Source: Domibacillus robiginosus (GTDB lineage: Bacteria > Bacillota > Bacilli > Bacillales > Domibacillaceae). From it: a DNA stretch of 64,000 nt. Numbering within the stretch: position 1 is the stretch's first letter; every line of letters starts with the position of its first letter. The stretch spans positions 1-64,000 of the forward strand of contig NZ_LAHL01000041.1 in the NCBI RefSeq assembly GCF_000966195.1, read 5' to 3'. The notes below the pieces were generated by a model. It was not told the origin of the DNA and searched no databases. It saw nothing but the letters and a program-made list of their open reading frames with translations. The translations under genes and the position numbers were made by a program. Positions 1-8,047 of the stretch are shown one piece after another.

Positions 1-264
1 CATTTTTCTGCAGAAAAATGATTATTTTGTATCACAATCGTGTTCAGCCGGTTCTCTACAATGATTAATAAAAGACTTTCAAGTAAATGTGCAGCCCGTA
101 CACTATGCTATTCGCTTCTTTTGTCTTGAAAGCCGTGTTCTGTCCTTTCAACTCAAAGGTCAAATTTGATCAAACTTTGTGTTAAATAAATATTTTACGC
201 AAATATGAATAATTATCCCTTTTTATGAATAATTATCCTGTCCCATTTCCAAAAACAGCAGCAA
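1..264. other. Left-edge intergenic region
   Basis: No coding region is visible. The first 20 bases form a perfect palindrome centred on a PstI-like CTGCAG core. A 15-base direct repeat, TATGAATAATTATCC, lies at 204-218 and 224-238. The stretch ends at the terminator of the leftward operon, so its regulatory content probably serves a gene beyond the left edge. Confidence 0.5.
204..238. promoter_or_regulatory. Tandem ARG-box-like repeats
   Basis: TATGAATAATTATCC occurs twice with a 20-base period. Each copy matches the left and central part of the ArgR/AhrC operator consensus (TGAAT, AT-rich centre, then ATTCA), but the right end reads ATCC rather than ATTCA. Two ARG boxes about one helical double turn apart is the usual ArgR arrangement. 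The target gene would lie outside the window, so the assignment is tentative. Confidence 0.3.
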
Positions 265-305
265 AAAAGCTGCCTGAAGTCCCGTTTTACTGTCAGGCAG
301 CTTTT
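265..305 (-). terminator. Terminator of the 4.0-0.3 kb catabolic operon
   Basis: AAAAGCTGCCTGA pairs with TCAGGCAGCTTTT around a 15-base loop, followed by T residues on the minus strand. It sits 12 bases after the stop of the Gfo/Idh/MocA gene. Confidence 0.85.
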
Positions 306-317
306 GATTTACTCTTC

Positions 318-1505
318 TTATTTGGATGGGCTTAATTCATGCCGGTAGTCAACCCAGACAGAACCATTATCCGCAGAGCGTACACAGTTCTCTACCCAGC
401 GAACGCCTTCCACACCCGCTTCAATTCCTGGATACCAAACGTCATTCAACTCATCTTCATTGTCCAGTGCTGTCATTGCTTTAGCAAAACGCGTATAAAG
501 GTTCGACCATGCTTCAAATAACCCTTCAGGATGGCCGCCGCCAATCCGGTCGTCTGCTAATGCTTGTGGATACAGGTAGTCCATTCCGCGCTCTAAAATC
601 TGTACCGGCCGCCCCTGGACTTCAAAACGCAGCTGGTTCGGCTGTTCATCCCACCATTCAATACTTGCTTTAGAACCAATCACTCGTATTTTTTGTCCAT
701 GCATCGAGCCTGCATTCACAGCAGAAGACCAGACTATGCCTACTGCGCCATTTTGGTATTCCATGATCGTGTAAGCGTTATCCTCAAGCGGCGCACGGCT
801 TTTGACAAAGCTTTGGCGTGTGCACATTAGCTTTTTGATTTTCATATTTGGCAGCATGACTTCTGACAAGAAAAGCGGGTGTGTTCCTAAATCACCAAGT
901 ACATAGCTTGGCCCTGCCATTTTAGGATCGACACGCCATTTTGTGCTGGCATTTTGTTCCTCCACTTCTCCAGAATGAAAGCCGTGGGCAAATTGCATAT
1001 TCACAATTCTGATTTGGCCTAACTCACCGTTTGCGATTAACTGGCGCGCCTGCTCAATCATTTGGTGACCAGAATAACCGTATGTAATTCCGACAACACG
1101 GTTCTTTGCTTTGGCTAATGCTTCAAGCTCTAATGCTTCTTCCGTCGTAAAGCAAAGCGGCTTTTCGCAGATCACATGCAGGCCTGCTTCCAGGGCTGCT
1201 TTAGAAATCGTATAATGCGTGCCATTCGGCGTAGCGATAGAAACCGCTTGAATGCCATCCTCACGTTTTGCTTCTTTTTCAAACATTATTTTATAATCAG
1301 AATAGCAGCGCTCTGGAGAAACGTGCAATTTGATCCCAACGTCTTTGCCGCGATCTGCATCAATATCAAAAGCGCCTGCAACAAGTTCGAAATTGTGATC
1401 ACGCAGTGCAGCTGAGCGGTGGATATAACCGATCTGACTTCCCCGCCCGCCTCCTACCATCGCCCAGCGGATTGGTTGCTGAATTACTTTTTCGCCGTTA
1501 ATCAT
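318..1505 (-). CDS. Gfo/Idh/MocA family NAD(P)-dependent oxidoreductase
   Basis: This 395-residue cytoplasmic protein has an N-terminal Rossmann fold with the dinucleotide motif VGGGRGSQIG near residues 17-26, and the family signature CEKPLCFTTEEA near residue 115, where the lysine is the usual catalytic or substrate-binding residue. The C-terminal alpha/beta domain is complete and the length is normal. Members oxidise or reduce sugars, inositols or their derivatives, but the substrate cannot be read from sequence. It is the last gene of a unit with a sugar-phosphate isomerase (30-base gap) and a sugar porter, which suggests a 2-keto-sugar or inositol-type route. An AGAG ribosome site precedes the ATG. 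Confidence 0.88.
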   Translation of the reverse strand: MINGEKVIQQPIRWAMVGGGRGSQIGYIHRSAALRDHNFELVAGAFDIDADRGKDVGIKLHVSPERCYSDYKIMFEKEAKREDGIQAVSIATPNGTHYTISKAALEAGLHVICEKPLCFTTEEALELEALAKAKNRVVGITYGYSGHQMIEQARQLIANGELGQIRIVNMQFAHGFHSGEVEEQNASTKWRVDPKMAGPSYVLGDLGTHPLFLSEVMLPNMKIKKLMCTRQSFVKSRAPLEDNAYTIMEYQNGAVGIVWSSAVNAGSMHGQKIRVIGSKASIEWWDEQPNQLRFEVQGRPVQILERGMDYLYPQALADDRIGGGHPEGLFEAWSNLYTRFAKAMTALDNEDELNDVWYPGIEAGVEGVRWVENCVRSADNGSVWVDYRHELSPSK

Positions 1506-1535
1506 TTGTCACTCTTCCCTTCATCTATATTTTCG

Positions 1536-2459
1536 TTAATAACCTACGCTTTTTAAATAGTCGACACTTTGTTTCACATCCCGCAGACTCGTATCGGCAT
1601 TGCGGGGATCACGTTCCTGCTCAATTGTGATATAACCCTGGTAGCCAATGTCTTTTAACAGCTTGTGGATGGAATTGTAATCAATGATGCCTTGTCCAAT
1701 CGGGCACATCACGTCTTTGGCACATGCTTCAAAGAAGCGGATATGCTCACCCATCACTTCATTGTAAATATCGAGGTTAATATCTTTAAAATGGATGTAG
1801 TCTAAGCGGTCTGCATAGTCTTGAATCCACTGGTATGGGTCCATCTTGGAGTAATAAAGATGACCCGTATCGAGACAAAGACCGGCTGTTTCGTAAGGGA
1901 TATCTTCTAAAAGCCGTTTAATTTCATCTTCAAATTCAATGTATCCGCCTGCATGAGGATGAATCACAGAGCGGACGCCGTATTTTATCCAGGCACGGTC
2001 GGCAAGTGCCTGGATATGTGTCATCATTGTATTCCAGGCATTCGGAGACAATCGCTCTGCTTCATCCGGCTTGCCGGCCTTATAATCCCTTTCATCATGT
2101 CCCCAGTCAATAATCACCAGGTAAGGAGTCGGAAACTTCTGCCCCTCTTCCTGGGGTGACGGTGGAAGTTTAGTAATTAGAGAACAGATATCGTCTACCT
2201 GGCTCAATAAATTCTTTAAATTAGAGGGTGAGACCAAATCGTCAAAAATGGTCCCTGCAATGATGTTTAAATCGTTTTTAGACAGCTCTGTCTGTACCCG
2301 CTCAATATCCATTGGAATATATCCGTATGGGCCAAGTTCAATGCCTTTGTAGCCTGCTTGTGATGCTTCGTATAATACTCGTTCCCATGGCGGAAGATAT
2401 GGATTTTTCGGATCATCCACTCCCCAGCAGCAGGGTGCCCCTGCAATTTTAATTCCCAT
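1536..2459 (-). CDS. Sugar phosphate isomerase/epimerase (xylose isomerase-like TIM barrel)
   Basis: This 307-residue protein has the AP-endonuclease-2/xylose-isomerase barrel fold. Metal-ligand motifs are visible: IHPHAGGYIEFE with its His and Glu, CLDTGHLYYS with Asp and His, DYIHFKD, and TIEQERDP near the C-terminus. The family includes IolE (2-keto-myo-inositol dehydratase), IolH and 3-dehydroshikimate or ketose epimerases, and the spacing is compatible with IolE/IolH-like proteins. It lies between an MFS porter and a Gfo/Idh/MocA dehydrogenase, a typical inositol or ketose module, although the exact reaction is inference. An AGAGAGG ribosome site fits the ATG, and a cre site lies 43 bases upstream. 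Confidence 0.85.
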   Translation of the reverse strand: MGIKIAGAPCCWGVDDPKNPYLPPWERVLYEASQAGYKGIELGPYGYIPMDIERVQTELSKNDLNIIAGTIFDDLVSPSNLKNLLSQVDDICSLITKLPPSPQEEGQKFPTPYLVIIDWGHDERDYKAGKPDEAERLSPNAWNTMMTHIQALADRAWIKYGVRSVIHPHAGGYIEFEDEIKRLLEDIPYETAGLCLDTGHLYYSKMDPYQWIQDYADRLDYIHFKDINLDIYNEVMGEHIRFFEACAKDVMCPIGQGIIDYNSIHKLLKDIGYQGYITIEQERDPRNADTSLRDVKQSVDYLKSVGY

Positions 2460-2501
2460 ATTAAGTACCTCTCTTGTTCGTTATACTAAGACTACATCAT
2501 T

Positions 2502-2515
2502 TAGAAGCGCTTTCA
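2502..2515. promoter_or_regulatory. cre (CcpA) site
   Basis: TAGAAGCGCTTTCA, which reads TGAAAGCGCTTCTA on the minus strand, fits the Bacillus cre consensus. It lies between the MFS gene and the isomerase gene, just upstream of a possible -10 element. The identical 14-mer recurs at 51726-51739 before the RbsA-type importer. Confidence 0.75.
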
Positions 2516-2542
2516 ATTATTCTTTGAAATAAACTGTTATAA

Positions 2543-3976
2543 TTATCGAGCTTTAACAATTGATGCCTTTCTATTACCTTTATCAGATTGTGAACGGAAA
2601 TGTTCTTCCAGCTCTTCAAGTGTCCGCCCATTTGTTTCGGGCATGAATTTATATACGAACCCAATTCCTAATAAGCCTAAAGCGACAAAAACAAAGAATG
2701 TAGCAGATAAACCTACAGTGCTCAGCAATATTGGAAACGCAAAACCAATAATAAAGTTGACAATCCAGAGGAAAAAGACACTGATACCAGAACCAAGGCC
2801 TCTTAACCTTTGCGGAAATATCTCGGCAATGACTAACCATGTCACCGGTCCCACACAGCCCTGCATAAACGCAAGGAACAGAACGGTTAAAGAAAGTACA
2901 ACATATGGAAGTGCAGCCGATCCCTCTAGTACCATAGAAAAGATAGCAATCAAGAACAGAGCAGTTGTAGTTCCAGATAAACCAATGATCAACAGGGGAC
3001 GCCGGTTAACCTTCCCAACCAGCCAAATACCTACTACGACTGCAATGACTGAAATAAGTCCATTCGCAATGTTCGCGATTAAGGCTGCTTTCGTACCGAA
3101 CCCAGATTCTTCAAGAATTTGTGTCCCATAATACATGATAGAGTTAACACCTGTAATTTGATTTACCATGGCAATTCCAATCCCAATAAGCAAGATACGA
3201 CGCAGCCATGGAGCAGAAAAGTCTTTCAAAGAGGCTTTTTCAAGCTCTGAATCTTTTTTTACGGCTGTTTCAATTTCATAAAATTCCGCTTTTGCTCGTT
3301 CATCATTCCGTATTTGTTTAAGGACACGGAGCGCCTCTGTATTTTTTCCTTTTGAAGCCAGCCACCGTGGACTCTCTGGAACCGCCAGCATACTGACAAA
3401 TAAGATTACAGCTGGGACCGCACAGAGAGCAAGCATGTACCTCCAAACATGACCGGTATCCGCCATTGTAACACCAAGAATGGCATTAAAAACATAAGCC
3501 AGCAGCTGCCCGCCCACAATCATAAATTCATTCATAGTAACCATTCGGCCCCTTTTTTCATGAGGTGCCATTTCTGCTAAAAAGGCCGGGACCATAGACG
3601 AAGCTCCTCCAACAGCAAGACCAAGTAAAAATCGAAAGACAACCATGATGGGAACATTGGGAGCAAATGCAGTACCCAGTGATGCCAGTAAGAATAAAAA
3701 GGATAGATTTAAAATCATTTTGCGGCGTCCATAGCGGTCTGCTAATTTTCCGCATATTAAGGCACCAAATGCTGCGCCTAATAGGAGTGAACTCGTCACA
3801 AGGCCTTCTGTAACGGGTGTGAGATGAAGCTGATCAGGTCTTTCCATAAAAGGTAAAGCACCATTGATCACACCCGTGTCATATCCGAAAAGAAGCCCTC
3901 CAAATGTTGCGGAAACCATGATAATTTGTAAATACATTTTGTGATTGATAGATTTCTTCATCACTTGATTACTCAT
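2543..3976 (-). CDS. MFS sugar porter (inositol/xylose/galactose type)
   Basis: A sugar-porter family major facilitator of about 477 residues and 12 transmembrane segments. Family signatures are present: FGYDTGVINGALPF in helix 1, GKLADRYGRRK in the first cytoplasmic loop, PESPRWLASKGK at the end of the N-half, and a PETNGRTLEELE-type C-terminal motif. It resembles Bacillus IolT, CsbC and YwtG. I place the start at 3976 because GGAGGTGG stands about 9 bases upstream; a start 45 bases further upstream has no ribosome site. It is the first gene of the catabolic unit, is preceded by a cre-overlapped promoter, and presumably imports the substrate of the two downstream enzymes. Confidence 0.88.
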   Translation of the reverse strand: MSNQVMKKSINHKMYLQIIMVSATFGGLLFGYDTGVINGALPFMERPDQLHLTPVTEGLVTSSLLLGAAFGALICGKLADRYGRRKMILNLSFLFLLASLGTAFAPNVPIMVVFRFLLGLAVGGASSMVPAFLAEMAPHEKRGRMVTMNEFMIVGGQLLAYVFNAILGVTMADTGHVWRYMLALCAVPAVILFVSMLAVPESPRWLASKGKNTEALRVLKQIRNDERAKAEFYEIETAVKKDSELEKASLKDFSAPWLRRILLIGIGIAMVNQITGVNSIMYYGTQILEESGFGTKAALIANIANGLISVIAVVVGIWLVGKVNRRPLLIIGLSGTTTALFLIAIFSMVLEGSAALPYVVLSLTVLFLAFMQGCVGPVTWLVIAEIFPQRLRGLGSGISVFFLWIVNFIIGFAFPILLSTVGLSATFFVFVALGLLGIGFVYKFMPETNGRTLEELEEHFRSQSDKGNRKASIVKAR

Positions 3977-4212
3977 GTATAACCACCTCCATAGGCTGCG
4001 TTGTAGTAGATACTCTTTCACTTGAGAATTTACGTTGACTTGTTTTTAGGTATTCATCTGTTTGTGCATTAGGCAGTTTCCTGTCCTCTTATTTGCATTT
4101 GAAAGACATCATCCCCCTCAGTACCCCTTACCTTTATAGGCTATAGACTCAAAGACAGTACTTTTCATGTTCCCCCTTTTTTCTGGAATGGTTAAGGGCT
4201 TACCTTAACTTG

Positions 4213-4234
4213 AGTATACGGAAAAGCGCTTACA
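4213..4234 (-). promoter_or_regulatory. Promoter -10 with overlapping cre site
   Basis: On the minus strand a TATACT -10 element (4213-4218) directly follows TGTAAGCGCTTTTC (4221-4234), a good cre match. CcpA bound here would sit on the promoter of the sugar porter and block it. The remaining bases of the 4.0-4.3 kb gap hold nothing else I can assign. Confidence 0.6.
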
Positions 4235-4290
4235 AAGTATTTATCTTGAAAGGACTGTTTTTTTGTAATCTAAGGACATACAGAAAACAA

Positions 4291-4316
4291 AAAACCTCTA
4301 AAGTGTTTTTAGAGGC
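4291..4316 (-). terminator. Terminator overlapping the AraC gene stop
   Basis: CCTCTAAA pairs with TTTAGAGG and is followed by T6 on the minus strand. The stop codon of the AraC-family gene lies inside the hairpin. Confidence 0.8.
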
Positions 4317-5178
4317 TTGCTTGTTTTCTGTATTTTCCCGGGGTTAAGCCCATTTCTTCTTGAAACACACGAGTAAAATAATGGACTGATGAAAAACAGT
4401 ATTGCTCCGAGATGGTTTTAATGTCCAAGTTCGTCATCCGGAGCATCTCTGCTGCCGCGTCAATCCGTTCTTGGCGTATAAAAGCCGTGTAAGATACTCC
4501 TAAATGGTGAGTAAATAAGCGCGACAGGTGCCGGGTTGATATATGGAGGTACTGCGCTACATCTGTTATTGAAAGAGGCCTGTTTAAATTGTCTCTAATA
4601 AATAATTGAGCCTGGTTGACTAGCATTCGGCCTTTGTTTTCATTATTAATATTGCTCTCGTCCTCTTTCTCATCAGCTCCACAAAATAAAACCTGGAGAG
4701 AAAGCAAAAAGGAATGACTAAGTGAATTCAAGATTTCGGTTGGGCAGGATAGGCTCCCGTGCTTCATTAATGTTGTTAATAAGTGGGAAGACAGTGAATC
4801 TTCTGCACGCTGAATAGGCATGGTTTTCATTTGAGAAAGGCATTTAAAGAGATGGACGCCTTTCTCTGTTGAAGAGGATAAATCTACCTCAAAACCAACC
4901 CAGAAAAGGGAGAGATTTTTCCCTTTATGAATTCTATGAAGTTTTTCAGGGCGTGAACAGAAGAATACGCCTTTTTGCAGCGGATAGCTTTGACCGTCTT
5001 CAAAGTAAAGACCCGTTCCGTCAAACACATAACAGATCTCAAAAAAGGAGTGTTTATGAAGTGGATTATCTGGATGATTGGGATGTGCCCCCCAAGAATG
5101 GATGAGAAATGAGACATTCTTTCCTTGTAGGTAAATACATCTTTTTTGTAGTTTATCAATAGTAGCAGCCACGTTCAT
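4309..5178 (-). CDS. AraC family transcriptional regulator with cupin sensor domain
   Basis: This 289-residue cytosolic regulator has an N-terminal AraC-binding cupin (residues about 25-110, with HKHSFFEICYVFDG) and a C-terminal double helix-turn-helix (about 190-285), including LSITDVAQYLHISTRHLSRLF and the signature motif SVHYFTRVFQEEMGLTPGKYR. AGGAGAA precedes the ATG. It lies upstream of and parallel to the sugar porter and its enzymes, so it is the likely inducer-responsive activator of that unit, which is inference from position. It ends in its own terminator. Confidence 0.88.
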   Translation of the reverse strand: MNVAATIDKLQKRCIYLQGKNVSFLIHSWGAHPNHPDNPLHKHSFFEICYVFDGTGLYFEDGQSYPLQKGVFFCSRPEKLHRIHKGKNLSLFWVGFEVDLSSSTEKGVHLFKCLSQMKTMPIQRAEDSLSSHLLTTLMKHGSLSCPTEILNSLSHSFLLSLQVLFCGADEKEDESNINNENKGRMLVNQAQLFIRDNLNRPLSITDVAQYLHISTRHLSRLFTHHLGVSYTAFIRQERIDAAAEMLRMTNLDIKTISEQYCFSSVHYFTRVFQEEMGLTPGKYRKQASL

Positions 5179-5281
5179 TATGATTCTCCTTTAAAATACG
5201 TGTACTAAACTAATTATTATCAAGTACTGGATGTTAACCTTGTTGGCTCAGAAATCACCGAGATAAGATCTCAAGGTCTCT

Positions 5282-6064
5282 CTAATTTAGAATGAAACCA
5301 CTTGAAACCATCAATATATTTAAAACAAAATGCCAAATCATTGCAGGAATGATGCTTCCTGATTTAACGGTAATGCCTCCATAAAATACGCCGCCAATCG
5401 CAAAAGCTATACATACCACCCATGGAATTCCAAGAGAATAGTGCTGCAAGCCAAAGCCTATGCTCGTTACGATAACGGCCCATTTCTCGCCTAGTTGCTC
5501 TGAAAAGCGGCTTAGCAGAGCCCCTCTCCAAATGAGTTCTTCAAGCAAAGCGTTTGTAACAGAAAAAATGATCAATAGAAGCCAGATGTCTTCAAAATAA
5601 GCCCAGCCGCTTCGAGCCATAAAAGGTGCCAGGGAAACAATATTGACCACCAAGGCAATGATTAAAAAGACTTTGATGCTTGTCCGGTGAAACCCTGACC
5701 ATATAAACGGAAAATGAATTGACTCCTGCCAATTTGGTTTTCTCATATGCTTTATAAAAGGAGAATGAGAAAAAAAAGACAAACAGAACAAGGGAATTAA
5801 AATGAAAACCAATGATCCTCTATTAAACAAGATCTGCAGCTCCCTTGGTTGAAACTGTTCCACCCATTGAGAAGCTGACATTAGATATACATAAAAACCG
5901 ATTCCAAATAAAAGGGTTGTGACCATAAACCTTTTCGCTGATTGGTCAAATGCCGCAAAACAAAAAACAGCCGCAGCGGCCCACAGTCCAATACCCCAAT
6001 AATGATGAAGTTGTATGAAAATAAGAAGAGAGATAAATAAGGATAATAAAATGATATTTCTCAA
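5282..6064 (-). CDS. CPBP family intramembrane glutamic endopeptidase
   Basis: A 260-residue integral membrane protein with about eight hydrophobic segments. The CPBP (Abi) motifs are intact: EELIWRGALLSR (motif 1, EExxxR), LQHYSLGI with a conserved His (motif 2), and a C-terminal MIWHFVLNILM (motif 3). Family members include CAAX prenyl proteases and bacteriocin-immunity proteins, but the substrate here is unknown. No partner gene is adjacent. No clear GGAGG stands before the ATG, so the exact start is moderately certain. Confidence 0.8.
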   Translation of the reverse strand: MRNIILLSLFISLLIFIQLHHYWGIGLWAAAAVFCFAAFDQSAKRFMVTTLLFGIGFYVYLMSASQWVEQFQPRELQILFNRGSLVFILIPLFCLSFFSHSPFIKHMRKPNWQESIHFPFIWSGFHRTSIKVFLIIALVVNIVSLAPFMARSGWAYFEDIWLLLIIFSVTNALLEELIWRGALLSRFSEQLGEKWAVIVTSIGFGLQHYSLGIPWVVCIAFAIGGVFYGGITVKSGSIIPAMIWHFVLNILMVSSGFILN

Positions 6065-6325
6065 AAAGGCATTATGTATATCGTTCCCCTCCCTCGCAGA
6101 TTATCTATATATATCTTATAGCGGATTGAACCAGGCTTGCGAGTAAATTTTATATTCAGGAGGTATAAAAAGTCATAAAAGAGCTGACTTGTCCTATTTT
6201 AATTAAAAGCAGTAGAAATGATCAGCTTCCTCTTTCACAGCTGCCGAAGCAGTTATGCTCCACTCAGAAGAAAAGAAAAGCGTATTCCATTTCTCTTTTC
6301 TCAAAAAATCGTGTATACTGAAGGT

Positions 6326-6468
6326 AACAAACAGCTATATTAAAAAAGCCGATTCGATGCTGGTAACATCAAATCGGCCTACCAATAGCAGGCTTCCCTT
6401 ATGGGGAGTCAGCAGTCTAAGGGGATAATCCACCAGAGCGCTCAACTCAATGGTGGATTATTTTTTTT
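6326..6468 (+). ncRNA. Antisense antitoxin RNA (RatA-like arrangement)
   Basis: An extended -10 promoter, TGTATACT at 6312-6319, opens a rightward transcript that ends at a strong terminator: AATCCACC/GGTGGATT stem at 6427-6459 followed by T8 (6461-6468). The transcript converges on and overlaps the 3' part of the holin-like toxin mRNA by about 125 bases, including the last codons. This is the arrangement of txpA/ratA and bsrE/SR5 type I systems. The primary sequence was not matched to a named RNA. Confidence 0.7.
6342..6378 (-). terminator. Terminator of the toxin mRNA
   Basis: On the minus strand GCCGATTTGATG pairs with CATCGAATCGGC (one G-U type mismatch) and is followed by T6. It lies about 80 bases past the toxin stop, so the toxin mRNA has a long 3' untranslated part that is complementary to the convergent antisense RNA. 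Confidence 0.75.
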
Positions 6469-6541
6469 GGTTAAATGACAAAATCGCTACAACAAGGCTT
6501 GCAAAACTAACTGCAAACATGAGAGATTCGAATGTTGTCAC
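6458..6541 (-). CDS. Type I toxin, holin-like small membrane peptide
   Basis: A 27-residue peptide starting at GTG (read as Met) with the pattern MTTFESLMFAVSFASLVVAI followed by a short polar LSFNQKK tail: one transmembrane helix with a basic C-terminus. This matches the putative holin-like toxin family of Bacillus (TxpA/BsrG/BsrE group), membrane-acting peptides controlled by antisense RNA. A GGGGG-type ribosome site lies 8 bases before the GTG, and is itself buried in a hairpin. The stop lies inside the terminator hairpin of the convergent RNA. Confidence 0.85.
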   Translation of the reverse strand: MTTFESLMFAVSFASLVVAILSFNQKK

Positions 6542-6549
6542 AGCGCCAC

Positions 6550-6567
6550 CCCCTTTCTATAAAGGGG
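6550..6567 (-). promoter_or_regulatory. Hairpin sequestering the toxin ribosome binding site
   Basis: On the minus strand CCCCTTT-ATAG-AAAGGGG forms a perfect 7-bp stem whose 3' arm is the ribosome site of the toxin. Known type I toxin mRNAs of Bacillus keep their SD in such stems so that full-length mRNA is poorly translated. A TATAAT -10 at 6612-6617 would start the mRNA near 6605. Confidence 0.7.
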
Positions 6568-6711
6568 ATTTTGCTGACCACCATTGAGAAAACCTGTTCT
6601 ATTGTTCTCTTATTATATCATTTTATAAGAAAGGCTGCCTTGATTTTCACAAAGAGCAAGGAAAAACATTCACCTATTTTTCGTTCAATACGCCAATACC
6701 AACTCGGCTTT

Positions 6712-7026
6712 TCACCTTTTAACAAGTTTGTACCGTTTGTGTGTCAGTCCTGTTTCTTTTGCTACCAGGGAGCTGAGATCTGTTTCGAGAACTTGGGCAA
6801 TCCCTTTCAAATTCGCAATGGTTAAATTATGGTTTCCTGTTTCAATTCTTGACATGACACTTTGCTGCGTATTCAGCCGATCAGCAAGCTGCTTTTGCGT
6901 AAGACCGAGCTTTTTTCTCCGGCGAATAATGTTTCGAGCAATTAATTGCTCTATGTCTTTTTCATTTTTCTGCTGATTCTCTTGATTTGCATAGCTTTTA
7001 GAGATGTGCTGTTCTGTATAAATCAT
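6712..7026 (-). CDS. XRE family HTH transcriptional regulator
   Basis: A protein of about 104 residues with a central Cro/C1-type helix-turn-helix: RRKKLGLTQKQLADRLN, then QQSVMSRIETG as the recognition helix, and a following helix NLKGIAQVLETDLSSL. The tails are polar and charged. I start it at the ATG at 7026, which has GGGGG 7 bases upstream, rather than at a GTG 18 bases earlier with no ribosome site. No cognate toxin gene is adjacent. It lies just upstream of the type I toxin on the same strand but with about 170 bases between, so a link is unproven. Confidence 0.8.
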   Translation of the reverse strand: MIYTEQHISKSYANQENQQKNEKDIEQLIARNIIRRRKKLGLTQKQLADRLNTQQSVMSRIETGNHNLTIANLKGIAQVLETDLSSLVAKETGLTHKRYKLVKR

Positions 7027-7260
7027 GACTGCGCCCCCGTTCACTTTATAGATATTACGCCCTATTTTTGTACCTTATTTTTTCTATCGGTATTTTTATA
7101 TATAGTTTTAGTGATTCCGCGCAAAATCGATTTATCTATAAAAATAGACACACCTAAAAAAACGGGAAGGCAGTTGAGATCGAAATTTTCCTTCGTTATA
7201 GGTTATACCTCTATATTGGCTTTTTTATAATCATATAAAAAGAATTTCTTCCACAAAAGA

Positions 7261-7292
7261 AAAGTCCACCATCAGAGAGTAGTGGACTCTTT
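7261..7292. terminator. Terminator after DUF624 gene
   Basis: AAAGTCCAC pairs with GTGGACTCTTT (one bulge). It lies downstream of the leftward DUF624 gene. Confidence 0.6.
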
Positions 7293-7315
7293 ATCTTAAC
7301 AGAACGATTTTTTAC

Positions 7316-7966
7316 TTACTCGATAATCGGTTGAGACTTTTGGTTTGGCCTCCTATGTTGACGCTCTATTTTTTGAAATGCCGGCAGTGTAATCATCAAC
7401 CACAAGGAGCTGACTGTACTTCCTAGAAAAAAAACAATTAGTATGGGCATTTTAGACATGAAGAAAAATATACCGTATCCAAGGATTAAAAGTAAAAGCG
7501 CTCGAAAAGGTGCCGCAAATACAAGTAAAAATGCGAGGCCAACATATTTGGTTGTCTTTAATTCATATTGCACATACAGCGGAAAAATAAAAGCAAGTCC
7601 CATTAAAAATAACAATCCGACTATATACAAGCAGGCATGCAGCATTTGCATGCCTGCGGTTGAACCAAAGTTGAACACAAACAAATCTATATAAATAATC
7701 CACCCTGGTATACTTAACAGAAGTCCCAATACATTCGACTTTACAAACTCTTTCCGATAAACCTTCCAAAAATGCTGAAAGACAGTGGTATCTTGTTTCC
7801 CTCTTATTTGAGCTCTAAGTACGCTAAACATGGCGGCGGTTGCTGGCATAAAACCAAAAATCACAAGACCTAACACAGTGAATGCGATCCACAGCACATT
7901 AATATAAGCGAGACGGGCTATTTTTTCAAAAAACACCAAAAGCTCATTTATCCAGTCTTCCTTCAT
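7316..7966 (-). CDS. DUF624 (YesL-like) membrane protein
   Basis: A membrane protein of about 216 residues with five to six hydrophobic helices and a polar C-terminus. The N-terminal FFEKIARLAYINVLWI and the FMPATAAMFSVLR segment are typical of the DUF624/YesL family, which accompanies sugar ABC importers in Bacillus (yesL beside yesOPQ). The biochemical role is unknown. I place the start at 7966, with AAAGGAG 9 bases upstream. It follows the solute-binding protein of the importer and is separated from it by a large hairpin, so its expression may be lower. Confidence 0.8.
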   Translation of the reverse strand: MKEDWINELLVFFEKIARLAYINVLWIAFTVLGLVIFGFMPATAAMFSVLRAQIRGKQDTTVFQHFWKVYRKEFVKSNVLGLLLSIPGWIIYIDLFVFNFGSTAGMQMLHACLYIVGLLFLMGLAFIFPLYVQYELKTTKYVGLAFLLVFAAPFRALLLLILGYGIFFFMSKMPILIVFFLGSTVSSLWLMITLPAFQKIERQHRRPNQKSQPIIE

Positions 7967-8003
7967 TGCCCATTGCTCCTTTCCCTTTATCCAACTGTCT
8001 ACT

Positions 8004-8047
8004 AAAAGGTGAAACAGCTGCCACAAGCGGCAGCTGTTTCACCTTTT
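8004..8047 (-). terminator. Large hairpin between solute-binding protein and DUF624 gene
   Basis: A perfect 19-bp inverted repeat, AAAAGGTGAAACAGCTGCC and its complement, around a 6-base loop. It overlaps the stop codon of the solute-binding protein gene. The T-run is short (TTTT), so it may act as a partial terminator or as a 3' stabiliser that keeps binding-protein mRNA abundant. Confidence 0.65.

Noticed and set aside
2643-3131. 162-codon frame on the + strand
   Set aside because: Antisense to the sugar porter, no ribosome site, composition follows the porter codons in reverse.
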